In this document: positions 42,746 through 54,078 of the stretch, piece after piece
Layout of the letters: every line of letters starts with the position of its first letter
Position numbering within the stretch: position 1 is the first letter of the stretch
NCBI GenBank assembly: GCA_947475525.1
Contig: CANJMI010000013.1
Coordinates: 99,361-163,360, forward strand
Origin: Polyangiaceae bacterium
Lineage (GTDB): Bacteria; Myxococcota_A; Polyangia; Polyangiales; Polyangiaceae
Length of the DNA stretch: 64,000 nucleotides
Direction: 5' to 3'
The notes under the pieces: generated by a model
The model's input: only the letters and a program-made list of their open reading frames with translations
Told to the model about the DNA's origin: nothing
Database searches by the model: none
Made by a program: the position numbers and the translations under genes

Positions 42746-45471
42746 GCGACAGCCGCGTTCGCCGAAGCATCATCATCCAGCACCACGTCCACGCGGATCC
42801 CCCGGTGCGGCACCGCATCGCCGAACATGGCGGTGACGATTTCACTGACCTTGCACGCGCCCGAAGGTGTGATGCGCACGTCCGCGTGGAACGCTACGAG
42901 ATCCCCGGAGAGGCCCGCACGCACAAACAGCGCCTTGGCCTCCTCGCCAGCGGGCACGAGCCCCGCGAGGTAAGGCCGCACATCCAGGGTTCGCTTGATC
43001 CCCTTCGAGTCGCGAATGATCGGCAATTGACTGGCTTGCATCGCCGCCGCGCAGCGTTGAGCGATCTCCGCCTCGGCGTTTCCTTCAAACACCGAGCGCG
43101 CGAAAACGACGAGATAGCGCGCACCGATGACAAGCTTCGCCACCGACGCGTGCCCCGGCCCAAGGCGCTCGGCAGAGACGAAACGCAAGCCGGCCGGACT
43201 CGCAGCGTTCAAGCGCGTGAGCAGCTCGCCGAAAGTCGCGCTGGTGTAGGCCGTGCCTAACCGAAGCTCAACGTACTCACCGAGGCTCGCGAGCCCGAGC
43301 GACAACGCGGGGGTGAACACCATCTGGGGCTTCGGGTTGAAGCCACCGCCGTAGACCACGCTCTCGCCGCAGCGCTTCAAGATGCGGGGAAACTCTCGCA
43401 CGAGATCGAGGTGCCCGAGCAACGCCGCTGACCCTATCTTTTCGAATCGAATACGCACGCGGTGGCCGACGCTCGGATCCCCCACGACCGGTCGCTGCCG
43501 CTCGCGTTTCTTCCGCTCGACCGGCACCTCACCGGGCGTCTCCGCGCCGAGCTTGCGAAGGTGGATCAGACGCTCGCCGCGCATCGCCGTCATGTCGCAC
43601 GCGACGCCGCAGTCGTAACACACGAGTTTTTGCTCGTCGGCGACAGCATCCGCGAGGTTCGTATGGTGGATGAACGCGCCGGCGACTTTGCCGCATGGCG
43701 GGCTCAACCGATCTTGGAGTGCCTTGCGGTACTCACGGGCGAGGAAGCCGTCTTCGAGCCCGACGTCGATGTGACTCCATGGCAGGCGCGACGTCACCGG
43801 CAACGTCCCGAGGTAGACCTGCCGCTCGATGCCGAAATGCGCAAGCGCCTCCTCCCAAACCGGGAGGCGTACCTGCTCCTCCCACGAATCGAAACGCGCA
43901 CCGCTACGCCAGGCGCGCTCGATGACGTCCGAGAGCTTGCGGTCACCGCGTGCAAGCACACCTTCAAGCACGCTGCCGTGGGCGTCGTGGGTACGGAGCT
44001 TCACGGCCCGATGCGGCCGCACGGTGTCCTTGAGAAGGGCGTGCTTGCGCTCGATTTCGGTGAGCGAATCCATCGCGGCCCACTGAAACGGCGTGTGCGG
44101 TTTCGGCACATGGGTCGACACGCTGACGGTGACCTCCGCCCGCTTGGTGATCGAGCGGCCGATCTTCGATGTGCGCGCGCCCGTCTCGACGATGCCCCGG
44201 ACGTCTTCGTCCTGCTCCGTCGGCAAGCCGATCATGAAGTAGAGCTTCATGCGATCCCAGCCGCGAGTGAACACGCGCTCCGCCGTCTCCATCAGCTGAG
44301 CATCGGTGACGTTCTTGTTCACGACATCCCGCATGCGCTGCGTCCCGGCCTCGGGGGCAAACGTGAGGCCACCGGCACGCACGCGCCGCAGCTCGTCGAG
44401 CAACTCAGGCGCAAGGCCGTACGCGCGGAGCGAGGCTACGCTGAGGCTCACGCGATCCGCGGCAAGCTCCGGCCCGAGCTGCTTTATCAGCGGGTAGATG
44501 TAGGAGACGTCGGCGGTCGAGAGTGCCGACAAGGCGACCTCATCATTGCCGCTGTTTTTCACCGCGCGCCGCACGGTCTCCATGACCTGAACCGGGTCCC
44601 GCTCTTGAACGGGGCGGTAGATCATGCCGGCTTGGCAGAAGCGGCACCCCTCGGTGCAGCCCCGCGTGATCTCGATCGACGTGCGATCGAAGATCGCTTC
44701 GGGACCGCCCGTCGGCCCGTCATCGGGGAACGGGTACTGATTGATATCGACCGTCGCGCGCTTCACCGGAAACGGCACCTCGGTATCGTCAGGCATGCAC
44801 ACGACTTGCAGCCCATTGGAGGACTCGACCTCCACCTCGTAGAGCGAGGGAACGTAAATGCCGCCAAGCATGGCCAACGCACGCAGGCGATCCGCACGCA
44901 AGACGCCCTCACCGCGGAGGCGCGTCCACAAGAGCGCGAGGTCCGTCAGCTTCGCTTCACCGTCACCGATCACGATGGCGTCGAGAAAGGCGGCCATCGG
45001 TTCGGGATGGGTCGCCGAAGGTCCGCCCGCGACGACCAGCGGATCATCTTCGCCGCGGTCACAGGAGCGAAGCGGAATGCGCCCGAGCTCGAGCATCGTC
45101 AATACGTTCGAGTAGGTCAGCTCGAACTGCAGCGAGAAACCCACCACGTCGAACTCGTGGAGCGCGTGGTAGCTGTCGAGCGACACGAGCGGCAGGGAGC
45201 GCTGCCGCATCTCGGCCTCCATGTCGACCCAGGGGCAATACGCCCGCTCGCCGAGCGTGCGAGGGTCGTCGTTCAAAATTTTGTAGAGGATCTTGTAGCC
45301 AAGATGACTCATCCCGATGTCGTAAACGTCAGGAAAAGCAAGGCAGACGCGCGCATCGACGCTATCCCAATCTTTGACGACAGAGCCGACCTCGCCCCCG
45401 GCATAACGTGCCGGCTTCTCGACTTTGGCGAGGAAAGAAGCATACGGATTTTCGCGTTGCGGGAGGTTCAT
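42697..45471 (-). CDS. TIGR03960-type radical SAM protein fused to a DUF2344 domain
   Basis: 924 aa. N-terminal B12-binding-like domain (VCLAFPDVYDIGMSHLGYKI, VVGFSLQFELTYSNVLTMLE, VVAGGPSATHPEPMAAFLDA). Radical SAM core with CTEGCRFCQAGMIYRPVQER near residue 275 (Cys of C-x3-C-x2-C). Then GLTFAPEAGTQRMRDVVNKN, KLYFMIGLPTEQDEDVRGIV and a typical CxxC-type linker (CYDCGVACDM). The C-terminal ~225 residues are DUF2344 (VRIRFEKIGSAALLGHLDLV, RCGESVVYGGGFNPKPQMVF). In bacteria the two halves are often separate genes or fused as here; members are linked to RNA modification but the reaction is unsettled. The start MNLPQRENPYASFLAKVEKP is standard. Divergent from uvrB with 117 bases between. Confidence 0.92.
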   Translation of the reverse strand: MNLPQRENPYASFLAKVEKPARYAGGEVGSVVKDWDSVDARVCLAFPDVYDIGMSHLGYKILYKILNDDPRTLGERAYCPWVDMEAEMRQRSLPLVSLDSYHALHEFDVVGFSLQFELTYSNVLTMLELGRIPLRSCDRGEDDPLVVAGGPSATHPEPMAAFLDAIVIGDGEAKLTDLALLWTRLRGEGVLRADRLRALAMLGGIYVPSLYEVEVESSNGLQVVCMPDDTEVPFPVKRATVDINQYPFPDDGPTGGPEAIFDRTSIEITRGCTEGCRFCQAGMIYRPVQERDPVQVMETVRRAVKNSGNDEVALSALSTADVSYIYPLIKQLGPELAADRVSLSVASLRAYGLAPELLDELRRVRAGGLTFAPEAGTQRMRDVVNKNVTDAQLMETAERVFTRGWDRMKLYFMIGLPTEQDEDVRGIVETGARTSKIGRSITKRAEVTVSVSTHVPKPHTPFQWAAMDSLTEIERKHALLKDTVRPHRAVKLRTHDAHGSVLEGVLARGDRKLSDVIERAWRSGARFDSWEEQVRLPVWEEALAHFGIERQVYLGTLPVTSRLPWSHIDVGLEDGFLAREYRKALQDRLSPPCGKVAGAFIHHTNLADAVADEQKLVCYDCGVACDMTAMRGERLIHLRKLGAETPGEVPVERKKRERQRPVVGDPSVGHRVRIRFEKIGSAALLGHLDLVREFPRILKRCGESVVYGGGFNPKPQMVFTPALSLGLASLGEYVELRLGTAYTSATFGELLTRLNAASPAGLRFVSAERLGPGHASVAKLVIGARYLVVFARSVFEGNAEAEIAQRCAAAMQASQLPIIRDSKGIKRTLDVRPYLAGLVPAGEEAKALFVRAGLSGDLVAFHADVRITPSGACKVSEIVTAMFGDAVPHRGIRVDVVLDDDASANAAVAQGQSGAAPSSASMSA

Positions 45472-45588
45472 GGGGGTTGGACTTCATAGCACGGAACCCG
45501 AACCCGCGGCACGGCGCTCCGGGGCGGCGGTTACCGCGCGATTCGAGCCGCCTGCGGGGCGCTGTTTGCTAAGGTTCCCCGCCAACCG
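45472..45588. promoter_or_regulatory. divergent promoter region, radical SAM gene / uvrB
   Basis: 117 bases without a gene between divergent starts; it must hold both promoters. No LexA-like box could be identified by eye. Confidence 0.4.
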
Positions 45589-47709
45589 ATGCCCCCTTTG
45601 TTCGAAATGGTGACGAAGCTCGAGCCCCGCGGCGACCAACCCCGCGCGATCGCCGCGCTGTGCGAGGGAGTCGACGCCGGTGAGCGCTTCCAGGTGCTGC
45701 TCGGCGTCACGGGGAGCGGCAAGACCTTCACGGCCGCCAAGCTCATCGAGCATGTCGGGCGCCCCGCACTTATCCTCGCTCCGAACAAGACGCTCGCGGC
45801 GCAGCTCTACGCAGAGATGCGCGAGCTTTTCCCGAACAGCGCGGTTCACTACTTCGTCAGCTACTACGACTACTACCAGCCCGAAGCGTACCTCCCGACG
45901 AGCGACACCTTCATCGAGAAGGACGCGATCATCAACGATGAGATCGACCGGATGCGTCACGCCGCGACCCACGCACTCTTGTCGCGCCCCGACGTCATCA
46001 TCGTCGCCTCGGTGAGCTGCATCTACGGCATCGGCTCGCAAGAGAGCTACAAGGGCATGCTGATTTCGATCGAAGTTGGCGACGAGTTCCCGCGCGACGT
46101 CCTCTTGCGGCGTTTGGTCGACATTCAGTACGAGCGCAACGACGTCGATTTCCACCGTGGAACATTCCGGGTCCGCGGTGACGTGATCGAAATCTTCCCG
46201 GCATACGAAGAGTCGAAGGCCATCCGTGTCGAGCTCTTCGGCGACGAGGTCGATGCGGTTAAAGAGATCGATCCGCTTCGTGGCAAGGTCCTGCGCGACC
46301 TGCGTCGCACCCAAATTTTCCCGGGTTCGCACTACGTGACCGAGAAAGAACAGCTCCATCGCGCCATGGAAGCTATCCGCATCGAACTCGCCGCGCGCCT
46401 GCAGTTTCTCGATCAAAACGGTCGTCTCGTCGAGAAGCAGCGGCTCGAGCAACGCACCATGTACGACCTCGAGATGCTCGAGCAGATGGGCTTTTGCCAA
46501 GGCATCGAGAACTACTCACGGCACCTGTCGGGACGCACCACGGGCGCCCCGCCGCCGACCTTGATCGACTATTTTCCCTCCGATTTCTTGATGATCATCG
46601 ATGAGTCGCACCAGACGGTGCCGCAGCTCGGTGCGATGTACAAAGGCGACCGAGCCCGCAAAGAGAACCTGGTCGAGTACGGGTTTCGACTGCCGAGCGC
46701 GATGGACAATCGTCCGCTGCGCTTCGAGGAACTCGACACGTATTTTCGCCGAGTCGTGTTCGTCAGTGCGACCCCGGGCGACTTCGAGATTCAGCAAGCC
46801 AACGGCGTGGTCGTCGAGCAGATCATCCGGCCGACCGGGCTCATCGATCCGACGATCGTGATGCTTCCGGTTGGAACCCAGGTAGACGCTCTGCTCGTGC
46901 TGATCCGCGAGCGCGTCGCGAATGGCGAACGCATCCTCGTCACGACGCTGACCAAGCGCATGGCCGAAGATCTCACCGAGTACTACACCGAGCTCGGCGT
47001 GCGGGTCCGCTACCTGCACAGCGACATCGAGACCCTCGAACGCGTCGCTATTTTGCGTGATCTTCGGCGTGGTGAGTTCGACGTCCTCGTCGGCATCAAC
47101 CTCCTCCGCGAAGGACTCGACTTGCCCGAAGTCTCGCTCGTCGCGATCCTCGACGCGGACAAGGAGGGCTTCCTTCGCAGCGCCCGCTCCTTGATTCAGA
47201 CGATTGGCCGCGCGGCCCGCAACGTAAACGGAACCGTCGTGATGTTCGCCGACCGCGTGACCGCCGCGATGAAGCAAGCGATGGACGAGACGGGGCGAAG
47301 GCGCGAGGTGCAGCAGCGGTACAACACAGAGCATGGAATCACGCCGACGACGGTGCTGACGGCCATCCGTGATTTCTCGCCAACCTCGGGCACGCGCGAC
47401 TACTACGCGGTCAGCAAAGGCGGCGTAGGCGACGCCCAACGGGAAGGCGACGACCTCGACGTGAGTGAGCTCGCCGAGCAACTCCGGCAAGAGATGTTCA
47501 CCGCCGCGGAGAACCTCGAGTTCGAGCGCGCAGCACGGCTCCGCGACCGCTTGCAGAAACTCCGGGAAGAGAATCCGGACGCGCTCGACATGATCTCACC
47601 CGCTCGGATGACGTCGGCGCAACCCAAGAAAGCGACCCCGAAACGCGGCGCAAAAGCGAGCGGCTCGGCTGCAAAGGTCGCCGCTCCCGGTCGCGCCAAG
47701 CGGCGCTGA
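45589..47709 (+). CDS. uvrB: UvrABC excision repair subunit B
   Basis: 706 aa. [20 protein letters not shown] and Walker [18 protein letters not shown] open the helicase. The beta-hairpin region [20 protein letters not shown] and the DExx box [20 protein letters not shown] follow. Helicase C-terminal motifs include [20 protein letters not shown], and [20 protein letters not shown]. The UVR domain ([20 protein letters not shown]) that binds UvrC lies near 635, followed by a basic K/R/A-rich tail ([18 protein letters not shown]). It loads onto damaged DNA with UvrA in nucleotide excision repair. All motifs intact. Confidence 0.97.
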   Translation: MPPLFEMVTKLEPRGDQPRAIAALCEGVDAGERFQVLLGVTGSGKTFTAAKLIEHVGRPALILAPNKTLAAQLYAEMRELFPNSAVHYFVSYYDYYQPEAYLPTSDTFIEKDAIINDEIDRMRHAATHALLSRPDVIIVASVSCIYGIGSQESYKGMLISIEVGDEFPRDVLLRRLVDIQYERNDVDFHRGTFRVRGDVIEIFPAYEESKAIRVELFGDEVDAVKEIDPLRGKVLRDLRRTQIFPGSHYVTEKEQLHRAMEAIRIELAARLQFLDQNGRLVEKQRLEQRTMYDLEMLEQMGFCQGIENYSRHLSGRTTGAPPPTLIDYFPSDFLMIIDESHQTVPQLGAMYKGDRARKENLVEYGFRLPSAMDNRPLRFEELDTYFRRVVFVSATPGDFEIQQANGVVVEQIIRPTGLIDPTIVMLPVGTQVDALLVLIRERVANGERILVTTLTKRMAEDLTEYYTELGVRVRYLHSDIETLERVAILRDLRRGEFDVLVGINLLREGLDLPEVSLVAILDADKEGFLRSARSLIQTIGRAARNVNGTVVMFADRVTAAMKQAMDETGRRREVQQRYNTEHGITPTTVLTAIRDFSPTSGTRDYYAVSKGGVGDAQREGDDLDVSELAEQLRQEMFTAAENLEFERAARLRDRLQKLREENPDALDMISPARMTSAQPKKATPKRGAKASGSAAKVAAPGRAKRR

Positions 47710-47739
47710 ACGCGTCGTCAACCGTGCTACGCCGACGGG

Positions 47740-48075
47740 ATGCGGAAGTTCGTCTGCTCGCTGACCTACGAAGTGCACCCCGAGACCGCGGAAGATTCGC
47801 GCAAATTGCTGCGCGCGGAGCTCGTCGGACGGCGCTGGCTCGAGCGAGTCGAAGGAAAACGCCTGCCATCGAATGCCCTCTTCATGGTGCGAAGCGCGGG
47901 CGACGACGACACGACCAATGACGTTCACGAAGCGTGCACAGGTGACCTGCGCGCGGCCGCGGAATCCGTCCGCAAAACGGGGCGCGCCCTCACCGTCCTG
48001 CGCGCATGGATCCACGTGAGCGGCAGCGGCACCTACGGGCCCGCGGCCGGGGACCTCGCCTCACCCGAAGCCTGA
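47740..48075 (+). CDS. small hypothetical protein downstream of uvrB
   Basis: 111 aa from MRKFVCSLTYEVHPETAEDS. Predicted alpha/beta, with a conserved-looking ELVGRRWLERVEGKRLPSNA then LFMVRSAGDDD and an amphipathic helix with many Ala/Arg; no signal, no membrane segment. It lies 30 bases after uvrB on the same strand, so cotranscription is likely, and converges on malG. Family not recognised. Confidence 0.65.
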   Translation: MRKFVCSLTYEVHPETAEDSRKLLRAELVGRRWLERVEGKRLPSNALFMVRSAGDDDTTNDVHEACTGDLRAAAESVRKTGRALTVLRAWIHVSGSGTYGPAAGDLASPEA

Positions 48076-48083
48076 CGTGCCGC

Positions 48084-48959
48084 TCAACCTTTGACCGCCC
48101 CGGCCGTAAGCCCGGCCACCAAATGGCGCTGCGCCCAATAAAATAGGGCCATCACGGGCGCCGAGACGAGCAAAGCCCCTGCGGCGAAGGCCGGCCAATT
48201 GGCATCGTGCTCGCCGATGTAGCGCTGCAAGACAACGGGCAACGTGAACATCTCCTCTTTGCCGAGGAGCGTGGCCGCAAGGATGAACTCGTTGTACGCG
48301 CTCATGAACGCGAAGAGCGCCGTCACCGCGATCGCCGGTCGAGCCGCCGGCAGCACGACACGAATGAAAGCCTCGAAGCGCGTCGCCCCGTCGACCATCG
48401 CGGCCTCCTCGAGATCGACCGGGATGGCCTCGAAGGCCGCACGCAGCTGGAAGATTGCGAACGGCACCGAGGTCGTCGAATAACAGAGAACGAGCCCCAT
48501 ACGGGAGTCGAGAAGGTGCAGCGCATCGAGCACGATGTAGAGCGGGATCGCGCTCGCAACGGCGGGGAACATCTGCGTGGCGAGGAGAGCACTTACCCCC
48601 GCTCGTTTGCCGACGAACGTGAACCGCGCAAGCGCATAGGCGGCTGGGATCGCGATGAGAATTCCAACGACCGCCGCCGCCGTCGAGACGGCGAGCGAGT
48701 TGAGAAGCTGCCGACCGAAGAGCCATTGCTCCTGACCATCCGCGAGGTGCCGACCCGCACCCACGACCTCACGCACGTGAGCGAGCGTAGGGCCCTCGGG
48801 CAAAGGAAGAAGGCGCGGCTCCGGCGTCTGGTGCGACGAGAACGCAAGCGCCACGACCCAGAGAACGGGGTAGAGCGCGAACGCGACGGCAGCGAGAAGC
48901 ACCGAATGGACGACGACCGACTCGAGCAGACTCGTTGCAGAGCGAGGCTCTTCCTTCAA
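48084..48959 (-). CDS. malG: MalG-like maltodextrin ABC transporter permease
   Basis: 291 aa from a TTG that overlaps the stop of the upstream fused gene (TTGA); a 540-residue frame extending into malF is a shadow. Six transmembrane segments: LLAAVAFALYPVLWVVALAF first, AAAVVGILIAIPAAYALARF, MFPAVASAIPLYIVLDALHL and others. The EAA loop is EEAAMVDGATRFEAFIRVVL (residue ~185), which contacts MalK. C-terminal AAGALLVSAPVMALFYWAQR HLVAGL ends with GAVKG, standard for MalG. Last gene of the maltodextrin operon. Confidence 0.92.
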   Translation of the reverse strand: MKEEPRSATSLLESVVVHSVLLAAVAFALYPVLWVVALAFSSHQTPEPRLLPLPEGPTLAHVREVVGAGRHLADGQEQWLFGRQLLNSLAVSTAAAVVGILIAIPAAYALARFTFVGKRAGVSALLATQMFPAVASAIPLYIVLDALHLLDSRMGLVLCYSTTSVPFAIFQLRAAFEAIPVDLEEAAMVDGATRFEAFIRVVLPAARPAIAVTALFAFMSAYNEFILAATLLGKEEMFTLPVVLQRYIGEHDANWPAFAAGALLVSAPVMALFYWAQRHLVAGLTAGAVKG

Positions 48960-51108
48960 AGTGGTGCCTTTCGTCGAAACCAATCGGAGAGCCGAGTTGC
49001 CCCGAACAAGAGCCCGAAGATCAAAACCGAGTAGGCCGCTGCGTAGCCGTATTGCGCCTGCCTCGTGAAGGCCCAGCGGTACGCCTCGCTGACGAGGATG
49101 TCGGTCTGCCCATCCGGCTCGCCTCCCGAGACCAAGAACACCACGTTGAACATATTGAAGGTCCAAACGGCGCCGAGCGCGACCGCGGGGATCATCGACG
49201 GACGAACGAGCGGCACGACAATTTTGGTGAAGCGCTGCCAACGCGTCGCGCCATCGACCTCGGCCGCCTCGAGCACTTCGCGGGGGAGCGAGGTCATCGC
49301 GGCCATCGTCACCACCATCATGAAGGGGAAACCCAGCCACACGTTGGTCGCAACGTTCGCGGCGAACGCGGTCGAGAAACGAGCGAACCAATCGATAGGC
49401 TCGACGTCCACACCGAAGGCTCGCGCGCGCAAGAGGAGCGCCGTCACGGCGCCGAATTGACGGTGGAACATCCCTTTCCAGGCGAGCGCGGTGACGTAGC
49501 TCGGTACGGCCCACGGCAGGATCAGGAGCACGCGGTAGACCGCCTTCATGCGCAAGACCGGACGCGAGAGCAACACACCGAGCGTCAGGCCGAGCGCGAG
49601 ATGGCACGCGACGTTCAACAACGTCCACGCAACGGTCACGGCGAGAACGCAATAGAACGAGCCCGATGCGAACAACGGCCCACCGCGCGCGGAGAGGATG
49701 GCCCAAAAATTCGCGAGTCCGACGTACACCGAATCACCGGGCCGGCCCGCGGTGAGCGAGATGGCCGCACCTGCGCAGAGCGGCCCGAAGACCAGCAAAA
49801 CGAGCACGAGCGCCGCGTGGATCACGTAGCGGTACGCCGGCACGGAAGCGCGAACTTCCGCGCGAAAGACTGGATCCCGCGCGCGACGCACGAGCGCGAG
49901 CGCCGCCGCAATGAGCGCCGCGCCGATGGCGATCACGAGGGGCGTGCGCGATGCCGGTGGGGGCGGTGGCCGACGCACGTCATCGAAGCGTCGCTGCGCC
50001 TCACGAAGTGCCGAGCGCGGGTCCAACGTGCCGTTCAAGACCTTGCGGATCGCTTTCTCGGACGGCTCCCATACCGCGCGCATCGCCGTGCTGGTCGGCA
50101 TCGGAACGGCTGAATCGGCGGCCGCCGAAAATCCGCGCAGGACCGGGTCCGCCGGGAGCTCGACGTCCGTCCGCGCCGACACGACGTGTGCTCGCCGCAT
50201 GCGCTCACCCGCCGCCTCACGCGATGCAAGCCAGGTCGCGAGCTTGAGGGCTTCGGGGCGACGGGCGCCACGCGGGGAAGCCATCACCGCCTCGATCGTG
50301 AGCATCGGCCGCATCACGAGGCCCGTCACGCGCACCTTCGGCAGCGGCACGACGTCGTAGCGCAAAGACTCCGAGTGAAGATCGCCCGCGAGCCAAGGAC
50401 CGCTGATGGCGAACGCCGCGCGACCGGAGCGAAAGAGCTGCGCCACGAGCGCCCCATCCGCGTTGCTCGGCACCCAGCCCCGATCGAGCCAGTTCTTGGC
50501 GAGCTCGAGCGACCGCTCTGCCCGCTCTCCAACGAAGCCAAAGCGGTCACCCTCGGCGAGCAATTCTCCACCGAAGGCCGTGAGCCACGGCGCGTGGTAG
50601 TAGGCGCTCCTGTTCTCGTATGCGAGGAGAACGTAACCGCTCGCGAGCGGTGAGCGCACACTCGACGCGAGGTCTTCGAGCCACTCGGGGTGGCTTAAAA
50701 CGAGGTCGCGATTGACGTAGAGCGCGACGCATTTTCGCGAAAGCGGAATGCCGTAGGTCCGCCCCGCCAGCGTCACGCCACGCACGGCAGATGGGGCGAA
50801 GGCGGCCGGGTCGAACGGAAGCTCGGCCACCAGGCCCTGCCGAACGTAGTCGCCGAGTCGCTCGTGCGCGTCGATGAAGAGATCCGGCCCCTCTCCGAGT
50901 GGGATCGCGGCCCCGAGCTTCGCGGCGAACGCGTCACTTGGAACCGCAAGCAACTCGACTTCGCCGGCCGCGCCACTCGCGACGAGCGCCTCGAGAGCAC
51001 GTTGTTCTTCGCCACGGTACGCGTGCCATAGGCGCACCGGACTCGCGCCGGCGAGCGTCGAGACGAGCAGCGCGAACGTGGCCACCCCAAAGGCGAGGAG
51101 GCGCGCGG

Positions 51109-51115
<7 letters not shown>
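48956..51115 (-). CDS. malF: MalE-MalF fusion: solute-binding protein joined to transporter permease
   Basis: 719 aa. Signal peptide LLAFGVATFALLVSTLAGAS, then a MalE-like extracellular binding domain (~25-375): RLWHAYRGEEQRALEALVAS, FIDAHERLGDYV, GRTYGIPLSRKCVALYVNRD, SGPWLAGDLHSESLRYDVVP. A Pro-rich hinge (RRPPPPPASRT) and a transmembrane helix (PLVIAIGAALIAAALALVRR) lead into a MalF-type permease with about six more helices and the EAA loop LEAAEVDGATRWQRFTKIVV (near residue 617). The binding protein is normally a separate gene, so here the substrate receptor is tethered to its transporter. Overlaps malK by 7 bases and malG by 4. Confidence 0.9.
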
Positions 51116-52191
<1,076 letters not shown>

Positions 52192-52206
52192 GGATCCCTC
52201 CCCCGC

Positions 52207-54078
52207 TTACTTCTGCGCTTCGGGCACGAGGAGTGCGCCGGTCTTCGGCGGCAGCGCGATCGTGACCGTGCCCCCGGAACCGACGACGTACTTTGTCCCG
52301 ACCGGAGCGGTCTTGTTGCCGAGCACATCGACGAGAACGGTGCCGCCCGGCTGCGACACTTTCATCGGCGCGCCATTGTAGGCGGGCGACGCGGTGTGGT
52401 TCGGATTCGCATTGATGACGACGAGGGCGTAACTGTCACCGGCATCTCCGCCCGCACGTTCGTACGCGAACACGCCGGCGTCTTCTTCGTCGCCGGTGCG
52501 GCTCGATGCCCACACGACAGCTTGGTCTCCGCGCCGTAGGGCCACGTGCTGCTTCCTCAACCGCGTGAGAGTTTGCACCAATTGAAACGTCCCGCCGGTC
52601 GTCTCGAAACCGGAGAGCTGCATGTCTTCGCGGTTGGCCGGATCGTTGCCGCCTCGATACTCCTGCTCCGTCCCGTAATAAACGCACGGCAACCCCTCCT
52701 CGGTCATGATGAAGAGGAGCGCGATGCCAAGGCCCGCCTTGTCTCCCTGGAACAAGAAGCGCGGCACATCGTGGTTGTCGATGAAGTTGACGAGCGTCCG
52801 AACCGGCGCAAGCCCAGTACCGAGCTCGTTTGGCTCGAGCCCGTAGTGCTGCGTGCGCTCGGACCACAGCTTCTCGATGCGATCGGTGGACTGCCCATCG
52901 CGAAACACGTCACGAATCGCCTGAAAATACTGTGGAAAGTGAAACACGCCATCGAGTTGGTCGCCCGTGATCTGCCGCCCGTCGGAGACGCATTCGTTCT
53001 CACGCGCGAGCTGGTCTTGGCTCGGCAGTTCGCTCTTCGTGTAGGCACCCACGAGCTCCGGACGGCCATCGAAAGCCTCCCCGAACATGAAAAAATTCGT
53101 CTTGCCCTTCGCGGCGAGACGCTGCCGGACCTTCTGCGCGAAGAAGCGCCAGAACTCACGGTCGACGTGTTTGATCGTGTCGATGCGAAAGCCGTCGACG
53201 TCGGTAAGCTCGACCCAGCGCGCGTACGAGTCGACCATCGCCTGCTTCACTTCGCAGCGCGTCGTGTCGAGATCCTTCAGTCCGCCGGGAAAGTCCCCGT
53301 GCAAGAGTTGGTCGGGATCGTCGAAGTTCACGGTGCGGCCGCGGCGGTTGTACATCTCCGCGCGCTGAAGCACGGCGGGCTCGGGCGGCATGTGGTTCGA
53401 CACCGGCTCGTGATTGAAGATGATCGGTGCGGGACCGGCCTCGCCAAGCGACGTCTCGGATTGAATGCCGCGCGGATCGAAGTCGGGGTCGTACTCATTG
53501 ATGTGGACGACGGGCGATTGTTCGCCGCTCCCGCGGACTTGATCGTCCGCGTGCCCGTTCAAGTTGATATCGTAATAAAATAGCTGCCCGATGTGATTCG
53601 TCACGACGTCGATGATGATGGAGATGCCGCGACGGTGAGCCTCCTTCACGAGCGAGCGCAGGGCCATGACGTCGCCGAAATGAGGATTCGGCGCGGTAAA
53701 GTCTTGGGGCCAATAGCCGTGGTAGCCGTCGACCTCCGCGTCGGTATCGACGTTGCGATAGACCGGAGAGATCCAGATCGACGTGATGCCGAGCTCATCC
53801 AGGTAGTCGAGCTTCGATTCGAGGCCAGCCCAATCTCCGCCGTGCCAACGCGCGGGAGCCGCCGGCGCGATGTTGTAGTCGTTGCTGGTATCACCGTTCG
53901 CGAACCGGTCGACGAGCACCTGGTAGATCACCTGATCGCGCCAGTCCGCAACATGCGTCGCGAGCGTTACGGGTTCATCGAGACCGTCGAACGACATGCA
54001 GCCCGAAGTGAGCGCCGCGAACACGACCGAGGCGACGGGGCCTCGAAGGCACGTCCGGAGAACTTCCGAAACTCTCAT
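52207..54078 (-). CDS. GH13 alpha-amylase lipoprotein
   Basis: 623 aa from MRVSEVLRTCLRGPVASVVF, which ends a lipoprotein signal at TSGC. The start overlaps the porin stop (ATGA). GH13 conserved regions: DVVTNHIGQLF (region I), DGFRIDTIKHVDREFW (II, nucleophile Asp in RID), FFMFGEAFDGRPELVG (III, acid/base Glu), and FIDNHDVPRFLFQG (IV, transition-state Asp). The C-terminal all-beta domain ends TVTIALPPKTGALLVPEAQ. It hydrolyses starch/glycogen outside the inner membrane, giving maltodextrins for the ABC importer in the same operon. All catalytic residues present. Confidence 0.94.
   Translation of the reverse strand: MRVSEVLRTCLRGPVASVVFAALTSGCMSFDGLDEPVTLATHVADWRDQVIYQVLVDRFANGDTSNDYNIAPAAPARWHGGDWAGLESKLDYLDELGITSIWISPVYRNVDTDAEVDGYHGYWPQDFTAPNPHFGDVMALRSLVKEAHRRGISIIIDVVTNHIGQLFYYDINLNGHADDQVRGSGEQSPVVHINEYDPDFDPRGIQSETSLGEAGPAPIIFNHEPVSNHMPPEPAVLQRAEMYNRRGRTVNFDDPDQLLHGDFPGGLKDLDTTRCEVKQAMVDSYARWVELTDVDGFRIDTIKHVDREFWRFFAQKVRQRLAAKGKTNFFMFGEAFDGRPELVGAYTKSELPSQDQLARENECVSDGRQITGDQLDGVFHFPQYFQAIRDVFRDGQSTDRIEKLWSERTQHYGLEPNELGTGLAPVRTLVNFIDNHDVPRFLFQGDKAGLGIALLFIMTEEGLPCVYYGTEQEYRGGNDPANREDMQLSGFETTGGTFQLVQTLTRLRKQHVALRRGDQAVVWASSRTGDEEDAGVFAYERAGGDAGDSYALVVINANPNHTASPAYNGAPMKVSQPGGTVLVDVLGNKTAPVGTKYVVGSGGTVTIALPPKTGALLVPEAQK

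Noticed and set aside
43462..45489. 675-residue plus-strand frame over the radical SAM gene
   Set aside because: Antisense shadow in high-GC DNA; the minus strand carries all family motifs.
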